The translations under genes were made by a program, and so were the position numbers. The notes under the pieces are model-generated. The model was not told where the DNA came from, ran no database searches, and saw only the letters and a program-made list of their open reading frames with translations. 64,000 nt of DNA from positions 147,160-211,159 of the forward strand of contig JACCGJ010000645.1 in the NCBI GenBank assembly GCA_013407085.1, written 5' to 3'. Source of the stretch: Atriophallophorus winterbourni. Its lineage: Eukaryota > Platyhelminthes > Trematoda > Plagiorchiida > Microphallidae. Positions 1 through 8,753 of this stretch are shown one piece after another (positions within the stretch are counted from its first letter, which is position 1; each line of letters begins with the position of its first letter).

Positions 1-415
1 GCGTTCTTCTCGTCATCGGAATTGGTGTTAGTCGGAGCGTAAGTTGCTACAATAAACAAGCATTCTGCTTAGAAGATTTTGAGTTTGGTCTAATATTAAT
101 GGTGATAGTCTAACTGCGCACATTCTGCTATTGCAAGGAATCGATTTAACAGGATTCGGCACGCGAATTCAGCACTATACCAACACCTGCCTGTCCTGAA
201 ATGGCAGCTACAGAATCACCAGAGCAGCGCAAAAAGTAACGAGTTGAAAGGTTGGGGCAGTAAGTTCAGTTATTATAGACGGATCATATAAGCGCGTTTC
301 CGATAAACAGCAAACATCAATAGATAGACTATCTAAGGTAAGAGCCAATGCAGCTTGCTGGCCTATTTGTCTGAGAGTTCTGACATTCGATGTGAGCAGA
401 GGTCCGTGGTTTCAG
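1..415 (-). mobile_element. RTE-like LINE endonuclease fragment, runs off the left edge
   Basis: Read on the minus strand, the segment encodes the start of an apurinic-type endonuclease (EEP fold). CCLSETRL is read at about 313-287 and a YAPTN motif at about 42-27, with one in-frame stop near 211. The same order of motifs is found in the RTE-like element at 61149-61560 (CCLSETRL, then YAPTN), so both belong to related families. The domain would nick target DNA for target-primed reverse transcription. The copy is broken and continues past base 1, so its RT part is not seen. Confidence 0.7.
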
Positions 416-1276
416 AAAGTGATCTGTAAATTCGCGAACAGGAAATGTTCCAACATGTTCAGCGCGGTCTTTTCTATAGTTGGGATTGGCATATGGAGGG
501 ATGTTAAGAGTGGATGGGGGAGGGGAAGGGTCGGAAACCGTTTGAAGAGTAGGGCCAGCAGTAGCTTGTTTTCACTTACCCGCCCTGCTGTATGCAGCAG
601 GTAAGGCGACCCTGTTTATCGTGCGCGACGGCCGATGCACTATGGAATTGGGTTTCGTAGTAATAGTCATGGTCATGGTTGCATGCGGGCTGAGATACTG
701 CCAGGTCGCCCATGCCTAGATAGGAGAACAATTAGGGTTCTCGACCAAGGCCTTTGGCTGAAAAGCCTGACCCACAAGGCAGCGGGTTAGGTTGAGACCG
801 TGTTCGCCTGACCTTTATCCATTGACCTTCCTGGTATGAGTGACTCTGAAGGTGCTCGGAGAGCACCACCCAGCATAGCTCAATGGGTCATAGAGGTACA
901 CAAACCATCGCACCACGTTAAGGTCCACTCTCAGCGCGATGGATTTTTTAAATAGATATATGTGGGTATATAAAGTGGAAATAGTTTTATTCTAGTAATG
1001 ATGCGCAATATGCACGGATGTGCAATCGTACTTACTTTACTTTGTGCGACTATCTCCTCCTGGAGGATGAGTCGGCTTCAAAGAAGATTCTTGGGAATTT
1101 GGGTACAAAGCGGCGTCCCCAGCACCACTCGGCGTTTGTTCGAGTCAGCTTCTCTAGCCTTTGCACAACCAAGTGCGACCTGCAAGGCAGCAGGGAGTTG
1201 CCAGAAAGAGGTGGTCTACCAGACTCTGTTCCAGGTTTTTCCTCAGGGTTTTCTAGAAGCCTTTCCCGCGATCGGG
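416..1276. other. No gene seen; transposon-leader-like sequence
   Basis: No convincing reading frame. It contains the 11-mer CCACAAGGCAG at 772-782, which recurs at 1281, 53907 and 60226 (the last in an RTE 5' leader). About 690-735 resembles part of repeat S1, and 1011-1030 matches the S1 start. It is probably old non-coding LINE leader and repeat debris. Confidence 0.4.
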
Positions 1277-1280
1277 TATC

Positions 1281-1560
1281 CCACAAGGCAGCGTAGGTTT
1301 AAAATCAGGGTTTTCCTTCCCTTAGATGAAATGCCCTCCCAGGCTAACGAGCTACATCTGCCCGAAGCAAACTGGTTTTCAGGCGCCAGTCACTCGCCCT
1401 CGCCCCTTCTCCTGTTGGTAGAAGCAGTTCCGCCGGGCTCGGAGAGCCACTCGTGCAGGCCAGAAGCTGGGCTTGGTTGTCAGAGGCTATTTGAGACGCA
1501 TGCCATATGGGAGCATTTTATAAACAGTGGGAGCTTATCCCCACTGCCACCCCCGGCTAT
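1281..1560 (+). repeat. Interspersed repeat S2, copy 1
   Basis: About 280 bp closely resembles 53907-54215. Shared blocks include CCACAAGGCAG, the segment around GCGCCAGTCA, TTCTCCTGT with AGAAGCAGTTCC, and the run ending AGAGGCTAT-TGAGACGC. An RTE-like leader at 60226 shares only the first block. The reading frames that cross it have no recognisable product, so they were left out. Probably an RTE-type 5' non-coding leader. Confidence 0.55.
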
Positions 1561-1576
1561 GACAACCCTTGGAACC

Positions 1577-1808
1577 ATGTGCTGCAATCGTGCAGTACTT
1601 TGTGCTGTGCGGCTACAACCGTGCTAAATTGATTGGCCAGAGGTAGTGAGCTGCATGCTGAAACAGGCTGGAGTCTCACTACGATTTCCTGTTCTTTTTC
1701 TTCCTCATATGTCTAGGCCTGGGCAACCTGACAGTATGTTAGCCCATGTGCAGTATCTGACTTTGCGGCACTTTGCCTGGATCAGGCTTGTGCTTTCATA
1801 CCATAATG
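1577..1808 (+). repeat. Interspersed repeat S1, copy 1
   Basis: About 235 bp, repeated at 57693-57912 on the same strand and at 59208-59455 on the opposite strand, with weaker copies at 2245-2395 (-) and 58395-58468 (-). Diagnostic blocks are GTGCTAAATTGATTGGCC, AGTGAGCTGC, CTAGGCCTGGGCAACCTGAC and CCTGGATCAGGCTTGTG. Copies 1 and 59208 share the same end (GCTTGTGCTTTCATACCATA). No coding content and no poly(A); size fits a SINE or MITE-like family. Confidence 0.65.
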
Positions 1809-2244
1809 AAATGGGTATATTGCTTTAAATTGAAAGCGAAATCAGAGATTAGCAAAATATAGAAGTGAGATTTTGACAGAGCGTGAACAATGCAATGAAA
1901 CTGAAAACACCACGCAAAAGTACAATGTGCTTAACTTGGCAATGATGGTGGGTTAGGCCAATCGCTATTAAAATCTTTAAACCTAGTCAATTTTTTATTG
2001 TAGATTATTATGGAAAGATTCATATTTTCAGGAGCCCAATGAGACGAACTGCGGGAGTCTTTCCCTTTCATGTAATACTCATGAGCTAGTGGCCCGGCTG
2101 TAAGCCATCTAAAGCATGGAGATCACAATCTACTACGGCGTTTCACGCTCTCACAATGTTTGTTAACATGTGATGTGCGCTTCCGGATGAGATATTTATA
2201 GTGAAATATGAAAACCGGTTCGAGCGGTCAGGGCTTTCGCAATC
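1809..2244. other. No gene seen
   Basis: AT-rich non-coding sequence. A stretch near 1843-1925 loosely resembles 12790-12860 between two LINEs, suggesting another old repeat, but the match is patchy. Confidence 0.3.
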
Positions 2245-2395
2245 AATGAAATCGCAAGCCTGATCCAGGCAAAATGGCTTAAATCCGGAGACCGAGCATG
2301 GAATGAGATAATGTCTGGTTGCACAGAACCAGACATAGTTAGGCCACACCAGTGGTCTAAAAACTGTCCGGTTGCCCAGGTCTAGATAGATACGA
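2245..2395 (-). repeat. Repeat S1, diverged copy (minus orientation)
   Basis: GCAAGCCTGATCCAGGCAAA and GGTTGCCCAGGTCTAGA, in this order, are the reverse complement of the S1 end and middle. The interval between them is rearranged relative to the other copies. Confidence 0.5.
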
Positions 2396-2954
2396 GCATA
2401 AAAATAGAAATGACAAATTTTCAGCAAATAAATATGTATGTACACAATTTGAATAGATTATTCACGTGGCTCACGTGGTCTGTTTTCTGACAAGTCTATC
2501 GTGTGGGATTTGCTAATAAACGTTCATTACCGAACGCATACCATCGATGTTGACAATTTTCCTCTCACCTCCCACCTCTGTTGTTCCCAGCGTGGCTCAG
2601 TCAACTCAATCAACCCAGCCATGTGAAATCTCTTTCTTATCTTTTGATTCAGTTAAAAAAACTCGATCACGCCCTGCAGTCAGGTGGCCCGCTGATCGTA
2701 CAAGCTACGCGGATTATTCTCGTTTTGTTTGGAGCATTTCATTCTATCCCAACGCTCCGGGGAGAGTATTACAGCGTTTTCATTGTACGTTGTTAATGGT
2801 GAATTTTCCGATGGATCAACCGCTACAATTCTACTGAAAGAACTTTTCGACGTTTGATAAGCTTATCAGCAACTAACTGTCCTGTGTCTGTATAAGTGAA
2901 CTGAAAATTTGAAGTATGAGACTGAAACTGCTGCGCCACTCAAGAGTTAGAACA
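2396..2954. other. No recognised gene
   Basis: Two overlapping plus-strand frames exist at 2547-2837 but neither shows a family motif. The sequence just left of the LINE at 2955 could be its target or an eroded part of it. Confidence 0.3.
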
Positions 2955-4056
2955 CAATTTACCGTTCAACTCAGAAAAATGCCACATTCTGACCATTCGA
3001 CACTGTTCGTTACGCTTATCACTTGGGGGACGAACTTTTGCGCCATGTGGACCAGGTAAGCGACCTCGGCGTCATCGTACAGCACGACTTGGGCTGCTCC
3101 AGCCAGTGCAACAAGGCTGCAAGAACCGCAAACCACAGTGTTGGTCTTCTGAGGCGACTTTTCAGACGTTTTGACCGACGACTCTTCCCACAGCTACTGT
3201 CCGCCTACATCCGCCCCCCCCCGCTCGAATATGCAGTCAGTGCGTGGCATCCGTGGCTCCAACAAGACATGAACGCCCTCGAACAGCCACAACGGCGAGC
3301 AACAAAGCTTATCAACGGCCTTCAAAACATGTCCTACGAAGAACGGCTGCAGTATAGCGGCCTCTTCTCAATCCGATACCGACTCCTCCGCGGTGATTTG
3401 CTTTTGACCTTTCACATTCTCACAGAGAATCACCACCCTTGCAAGTCCTTGATGCCTCTATCCAATCGACGTACTCATCGTGGGCACAATCTCGAGATTG
3501 CTCATCAGAACAGCCGATTGAACAGTCGACGGTATTTCCTACCCCTTCGCATATGCCGTGTATGGAACGCTCTCCCGCCGGAGGTGGTATGTGCTGAGTC
3601 ACTGTCTCCGTTTAAGCAACGTCTAGACAAACACCTTTGACAATCAACTTTCAAATGACTTGTTTATCTTTCGCCATTCCGTTCTACCCCATTATACTAC
3701 ATACCACTCACATATCCATAAATAACTAACATTTTTCCAGTCTTTTCTCCCCAGCTTGCAAGCATCAACGTTGCTCACGCCAAAGCAACCGTCCGCAAGT
3801 CCGTCATGCACTGGAGGACGTGGTGGGAATGTGTCTTGGGCTGACACTTCTCCCTATAAAAAGCCACAAATGTCCAATCAAGGTGTATGCTATACGCGAA
3901 CATGGCCCGCTATAAGGGCTATTTGCCTCCGTTTTTATCTCATCATGTATGCTTTTTAGCACGCTTTGTGCGACCCTCTGTACACACCACCCAGTGGTTT
4001 CTTACAAGCTATCAGCTTTTATTACCACAATAAAACTATTGACTATTGACTATTAA
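2955..4056 (+). mobile_element. CR1-like LINE, 5'-truncated (C-terminal RT region plus 3' UTR)
   Basis: The frame from about 2970 to 3640 encodes the CR1-type region after the RT catalytic domain: LNSEKCHIL, then VSDLGVIVQHDLG, SAYIRP, RATKLINGL, YEERLQYSGLFS, RLLRGDLLLTF, and a final VWNALPPEVV-type block before the stop at 3638. The palm domain is missing, so it is dead-on-arrival. The 3' UTR (3641-4034) shares the GCTATAAGGGC block with the minus-strand elements at 16490 and 18963, and the copy ends at a short tandem tail (ACTATTG)n at 4035-4055. Confidence 0.8.
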
Positions 4057-4169
4057 CCCAAGAAGAAGCTAGCGATCACGAAAGACTATCTTTGAATATG
4101 AATAAATAAACAAATCAATCTGGAGAAACCACAGTTTACTTAGCACGATTTATATTTTTTCAAGGGCTC

Positions 4170-4340
4170 TGTCATGATTGTTACTTGTTTGTGATGTACA
4201 CCTTTTGCATACAGTTACTAAACTTTCATATTTACATTTCAGCTCATGTACTCTCGTTCTAGATAAGTAAAGCGTTACTTATTCTATACTAACGTGACTT
4301 CCTTTTGAACTCAATTCGGATCAGATTCTACAACGTTACA
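4170..4340 (+). repeat. 5' LTR of the Gypsy element
   Basis: 171 bp, TGTCATG...GTTACA. By inference the U3/R border lies near 4260: the 12 bases at 4260-4271 are complementary to the primer region at 4342-4353, and a TATA-like TATTTA sits at 4229-4234, about 26-31 bases before that point. Bases 4263-4270 and 4275-4282 form an 8-bp hairpin with loop AGCG. Confidence 0.95.
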
Positions 4341-4360
4341 ATTTACTTATCTATAACACG
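4341..4360 (+). promoter_or_regulatory. Putative self-priming primer-binding region
   Basis: Only 20 bases lie between LTR and start codon. They do not begin with TGG, as expected for a tRNA 3' CCA. Instead 4342-4353 (TTTACTTATCTA) is a perfect 12-base complement of LTR bases 4260-4271 (TAGATAAGTAAA). This is the arrangement known from Tf1 of fission yeast, where the first bases of the RNA fold back to prime. The pairing is seen; the priming role is inferred. Confidence 0.55.
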
Positions 4361-7300
4361 ATGGATCCAACATTACGACCAAGATTCTTCGACGCCGATC
4401 CCAACTCACCAGATGCACCCAAACGCTGGAATCATTGGTTTCGCACATTCAATACTTATCTGAACTCTGTGGAGCCCTCCAAATCTGACAAACTCGAAAC
4501 GCTCATTCATTTCCTGGATCCTCTGGTGTATGATAATATTGCGCACTGTGCCGATTACAATTCTGCGATAGATGCGTTGCGACAACTTTATATCCGCCCT
4601 AAAAATATTATTTATGCTAGATATCTCTTGCAAACGTGCAAACAAGAACCTGACCAAGACGTTGATCAGTTTGTGCTAAAACTAAAGTCTTTGGCCAAGG
4701 ATTGTGAATTCAAAACTGTCACTGCAACGGAATATCAAAACGAATGTATCCGAGATGCTGTGATAAACGGAATTCAGTCCTCTTCTATTCGCGAAAAACT
4801 GTTGGCGCAGTCGGAACTCAGTCTAGACGGAGCACACAGACTTGCGAGATCTCTTGAATTAGCTCACAAACAGTCTCAGTCATATACAGGTAATCAGTCC
4901 CTCTCATGTTCAGCGATCCCATCCACACAACGGAAACCGGCCGAGCCCTCACCACAGTCTAATCTGTGTGGCGATCATACCACTGCTTTATCAACATCCA
5001 TGCAAATTTGTTATTTCTGTGGTTATACCCGACATCCTCGTTCAAAATGCCCTGCACGAGAATCAGTGTGCAATATTTGTGGCAAAAGAGGTCATTTTCA
5101 GCGCGTATGCCGTTCGAAAACTAGACTCAATCACCATACAAACTGCGCGTTGATGCCAGTTTTATCATCTATGTCTGTTGCCGCTGCACCTGCTTGCTTA
5201 TCTCGCACTATCACAACTGTTGAAATCAACGGAATTTCCCTCCGTGCTCTTGTCGATACTGGGAGTTCTTGTAGTTTTATCAGCTCTAACATAGTCAATT
5301 CATACAATTGGAAAGTTTACCCAAGCTCTTCAGTGGTCAAAATGGCGTCTATGACACTCTCTTGTAAAACGATGGGTTATTGTTCTGTATCCATTCAATA
5401 CGGATGTGCCCTATATAAAAATTTCAAACTATTCGTACTACCTAATCTCTGCACTGAAGTCCTATTTGGACATGACTTCCTTGGTCTGCACTCCAAGATC
5501 GAAATTCCATTCGGTGGTGATCGTGATGCATTTACCCTCTGTGGCTTGACTGCTGCAAGCGTTGAATCTCCCTCACTCTTTACGAACTTGTCGCCAGCTT
5601 GCAAGCCTATTGCAACCAAATCGAGAAGACATTGCCCAGATGATGAACAATTCATAAGAACTGAAGTTGACCGCTTGTTGCAAGAAGGCATAATTGAATA
5701 TTCAACGTCACCATGGAGAGCCCAAGTGCTTATCACAAAGAATACGAACCACAAACGTCGAATGGTCGTGGATTACAGTCAGACCATCAATCAGTTTACA
5801 TATTTGGATGCGTACCCATTGCCGCGTCTTGATAAAATGATTGAAGAGATCTCACGCTTCGGAATTTATAGTACTTTGGACCTTTTATCTGCTTACCATC
5901 AAATTTCGATAGCTGCAACCGACCGTCCATATACCGCTTTTGAAGCTTCTGGTAGCTTATTCCAGTTTTGCCGCATACCGTTTGGTGTTACAAATGGTGT
6001 AGCATGTTTTCAACGCGCTATTGACGGCATCATTAAGTCCGAAAATTTGAAAAACACATATGCCTACATAGACAATGTCACGGTTTGTGGTAACACTCAG
6101 GAGGAGCATGATGCTCATTTCGAGTCGTTCATGAAAGCTACAAGGAAGTATGGAATAACACTTAATGATAGTAAGACTGTCACCGCCGCCAAGGAGATCT
6201 GTCTCTTGGGTTACAAGGTTTCCAAAGGTGTGATTAGACCTGACCCAGAACGTATGGAACCTATTCGTAAACTACCACCCCCACGTAACGCTAAAGAATT
6301 GCAACGCGTGATTGGAATGTTTGCTTACTACTCTCATTGGATACCTACGTTTTCTGACAAAATAAATAAACTGGTCAAAAACAAAACATTCCCTCTACCT
6401 GACGACGTCCATTCAACCTTTGAAAATCTGAAAAGCGAACTTGAATGTGCCATACTTATTACGATAGACTATAATGAACCATTGGTCATCGAAACAGATG
6501 CTTCTGATGTCGCCATTGCCGCTTCTCTTAGCCAAAACCATAAACCCATTGCCTTTTTCTCGAGGACACTCAATCCTAGCGAAAAAAATCACTCGGCTGT
6601 AGAGAAGGAGGCATACGCCATTGTTGAATCCATCAGGAAATGGAGGCACTATCTACTTGGTAGACCATTTAAACTGGTCACTGACCAGCGCTCGGTTGCA
6701 TTTATGTATGGTGGCAGCCAAAAGAGTAAAATCAAAAACGATAAGATACAGCGCTGGAAAATCGAGCTTTCCGAATACAAGTATGATGTTGTGTATCGAC
6801 CGGGTAAAGAAAACCATGTTGCGGACACTTTATCACGTAACATCTGTGCGTCCATTACTAACCCTGAACAACTGAAGGAGCTGCACACCTCACTCTGCCA
6901 TCCAGGAATCACCCGAATGTTTCATTTTGTCCGGTGCAAAAATCTTCCTTATTCGGTAGACGATGTCAAACGAGTCATTGCCAATTGCAGAGTGTGTGCT
7001 GAACTAAAGCCAAGGTTTTTCAGGTCTTCCGGTACCCTCATTAAAGCCACACAGCCTTTCGAGCGTCTAAGTATAGATTTCAAAGGTCCTTTACCTTCAA
7101 GTACTCGAAATCGATATTTGTTAACATTAATAGACGAATTCTCTCGATTTCCTTTTGCCTTTCCATGTGCGGATATGTCATCAGCTACTGTGATTGGCTG
7201 TCTCACACAACTTTTCACATTGTTCGGGATGCCTGCCTATATCCACTCTGACAGGGGTTCGTCATTCTTGTCTTCTGAACTCAAAAACTTTCTGACTGAG

Positions 7301-7945
7301 AAAGGAATCGCCATGAGTCACACATCAGCATATAATCCACAAGGCAACGGCCAGGTAGAACGTCTCAATGGCACACTTTGGAAAACAATCAGCCTTGCTC
7401 TGAAAACTCATAATTTACCGATAACTCGTTGGGAGACTGTTTTACCTGATGCTCTACACAGCCTCCGGTCATTGCTGTGCACATCTACGAACCACACACC
7501 TCATGAACGCATGTTTCAATATGCTCGACGCTCTTGTTCTGGGACCTCTCTGCCTTCTTGGCTAACTACGCCAGGTTCGGTCCTCCTGCAGCGATGCGAT
7601 CGGTCATCTAAGTATCAACCGTTGGTGGAAGAAGTGGAGCTTCTGAGTTGTAACCCTCATTACGCTCGTATTGCTCATCAAGATGGCAGAACGGAAACTG
7701 TATCACTCCGCCGTTTAGCCCCAACAGTTCGGGAAACGACAACAGACCCTTGTGATCATCCTGACTCCGATACAAACATCGAACAAAGGACCTCGGATGT
7801 AACACAGGAAGACCACAACAATAATTCCCGATCAGTGGAGATGTTGCCGATGTCATCGCATGAAACCCTTATCCCTACTTACCCGGAACTACTAGAAAAG
7901 CAGCAACGGGTTCGCCCCTACGATCTGAGAAATCGTGAAGCCTAA
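4361..7945 (+). CDS. gag-pol: Gypsy gag-pol polyprotein, intact (1194 aa)
   Basis: One frame carries Gag and Pol without frameshift. Gag has two CCHC knuckles starting at Cys217 (CYFCGYTRHPRSKC) and Cys237 (CNICGKRGHFQRVC). The aspartic protease motif DTGSS starts at residue 299. The RT active site reads YIDN at 569-572, in place of the usual YIDD. RNase H has ETDAS near 712. Integrase shows an H-x3-H/C-x2-C finger from about 842, then the catalytic triad D906, D964, E1000 (35 residues between the last two). No chromodomain was noticed at the C-terminus. The ATG at 4361 lies 20 bases after the LTR and is the first available start. The product copies element RNA into DNA in a particle and integrates it. 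Confidence 0.95.
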   Translation: MDPTLRPRFFDADPNSPDAPKRWNHWFRTFNTYLNSVEPSKSDKLETLIHFLDPLVYDNIAHCADYNSAIDALRQLYIRPKNIIYARYLLQTCKQEPDQDVDQFVLKLKSLAKDCEFKTVTATEYQNECIRDAVINGIQSSSIREKLLAQSELSLDGAHRLARSLELAHKQSQSYTGNQSLSCSAIPSTQRKPAEPSPQSNLCGDHTTALSTSMQICYFCGYTRHPRSKCPARESVCNICGKRGHFQRVCRSKTRLNHHTNCALMPVLSSMSVAAAPACLSRTITTVEINGISLRALVDTGSSCSFISSNIVNSYNWKVYPSSSVVKMASMTLSCKTMGYCSVSIQYGCALYKNFKLFVLPNLCTEVLFGHDFLGLHSKIEIPFGGDRDAFTLCGLTAASVESPSLFTNLSPACKPIATKSRRHCPDDEQFIRTEVDRLLQEGIIEYSTSPWRAQVLITKNTNHKRRMVVDYSQTINQFTYLDAYPLPRLDKMIEEISRFGIYSTLDLLSAYHQISIAATDRPYTAFEASGSLFQFCRIPFGVTNGVACFQRAIDGIIKSENLKNTYAYIDNVTVCGNTQEEHDAHFESFMKATRKYGITLNDSKTVTAAKEICLLGYKVSKGVIRPDPERMEPIRKLPPPRNAKELQRVIGMFAYYSHWIPTFSDKINKLVKNKTFPLPDDVHSTFENLKSELECAILITIDYNEPLVIETDASDVAIAASLSQNHKPIAFFSRTLNPSEKNHSAVEKEAYAIVESIRKWRHYLLGRPFKLVTDQRSVAFMYGGSQKSKIKNDKIQRWKIELSEYKYDVVYRPGKENHVADTLSRNICASITNPEQLKELHTSLCHPGITRMFHFVRCKNLPYSVDDVKRVIANCRVCAELKPRFFRSSGTLIKATQPFERLSIDFKGPLPSSTRNRYLLTLIDEFSRFPFAFPCADMSSATVIGCLTQLFTLFGMPAYIHSDRGSSFLSSELKNFLTEKGIAMSHTSAYNPQGNGQVERLNGTLWKTISLALKTHNLPITRWETVLPDALHSLRSLLCTSTNHTPHERMFQYARRSCSGTSLPSWLTTPGSVLLQRCDRSSKYQPLVEEVELLSCNPHYARIAHQDGRTETVSLRRLAPTVRETTTDPCDHPDSDTNIEQRTSDVTQEDHNNNSRSVEMLPMSSHETLIPTYPELLEKQQRVRPYDLRNREA

Positions 7946-7980
7946 AATTAATTTGGCCTTCAATCGTACGAGCTGACTCA

Positions 7981-7998
7981 AAACAAAGCCGGGGTGAA
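7981..7998 (+). promoter_or_regulatory. Putative polypurine tract
   Basis: AAACAAAGCCGGGGTGAA lies directly before the 3' LTR. It is mostly purine but interrupted by CC and T, so it is a weak example of the plus-strand primer expected here. Confidence 0.45.
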
Positions 7999-8169
7999 TG
8001 TCATGATTGTTACTTGTTTGTGATGTACACCTTTTGCATACAGTTACTAAACTTTCATATTTACATTTCAGCTCATGTACTCTCGTTCTAGATAAGTAAA
8101 GCGTTACTTATTCTATACTAACGTGACTTCCTTTTGAACTCAATTCGGATCAGATTCTACAACGTTACA
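7999..8169 (+). repeat. 3' LTR of the Gypsy element
   Basis: Identical in my reading to 4170-4340. It is followed by the GGCTC duplication at 8170-8174. Confidence 0.95.
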
Positions 8170-8280
8170 GGCTCACAAAGGCATGACCCTCTGTCGTCTA
8201 TCTAGAAAAGGAACTTGTTTTGTAAAATTATTAATCTTCAAGGTCCAGTTCAGTTTGCACAGGACAGTATGTGGCTAACG

Positions 8281-8520
8281 AGCCAATCGAGCGTCCAGAA
8301 TTTCTTTCGGTGGAAAGCTGCAGAGAAGCAACCACCACTGCCAAAGCGTTTTTTCTTATTGTGATTTGGATATCCTCGACGATTGCGCCGCCAAGGGATA
8401 AGCCAATCGAGCGTCCAGAATTTCCGTCTGTGGAAAGCTTCAAAGGAGCGCCCACCACTGCCAAAGTTGGTTCATTTTCCTCTGGTATTTCGTCGTATGC
8501 GAAGGTACGTCCGATGTTTT
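8281..8520 (-). repeat. Two-copy 120-bp tandem repeat in the 3' UTR of LINE A
   Basis: Plus-strand AGCCAATCGAGCGTCCAGAA starts at 8281 and again at exactly 8401; each copy runs on through GTGGAAAGCT and CCACCACTGCCAAAG. Single copies of the unit are present near 12938 (LINE B), 20642 (fragment E) and, weakly, 18875, so the duplication is specific to LINE A. Confidence 0.85.
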
Positions 8521-8753
8521 CCAAGCCGTCCTTTGGTCCCAGAATTTGTAGCTGCGACTGAGAAAAACGGAAAGGGTTTCTCTTCACCAAGCCGGTGAGA
8601 GGTTAGCTATGGAAAATTGGTGCGTACATTTAAAACATGACATTTAAAACGAGGCATTATATAACAGGATTTTTTTGTTAAATTGTGGTCAAGACCATAT
8701 AATTTCAAAATGAACAAAAAATGGACAATTCTGACGACAGACAACCTGCATAT

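Larger units (their letters stand above)
4165..8174 (+). mobile_element. Complete Ty3/Gypsy LTR retrotransposon
   Basis: Full element bounded by two 171-bp LTRs (4170-4340, 7999-8169) that I read as identical base for base. The LTRs start TG and end CA, and are flanked by the same 5-bp sequence GGCTC (4165-4169 and 8170-8174), a target-site duplication. Between them is one continuous gag-pol frame without stop or frameshift. Identical LTRs with an intact frame imply a recent insertion. The short LTR, the lack of a TGG primer site and the single fused frame are its unusual properties. Confidence 0.95.

Noticed and set aside
998..1627. 209-codon plus-strand frame
   Set aside because: It crosses non-coding repeats S2 and S1, shows no motif and has no counterpart frame in the second S2 copy.
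4341..4360. Standard tRNA primer-binding site
   Set aside because: No TGG start after the LTR and no tRNA 3' end that I recognise; the self-complement explains the region better.
8231..8598. Frames within the LINE A 3' UTR
   Set aside because: They arise from the 120-bp tandem repeat (a multiple of three), not from protein constraint.
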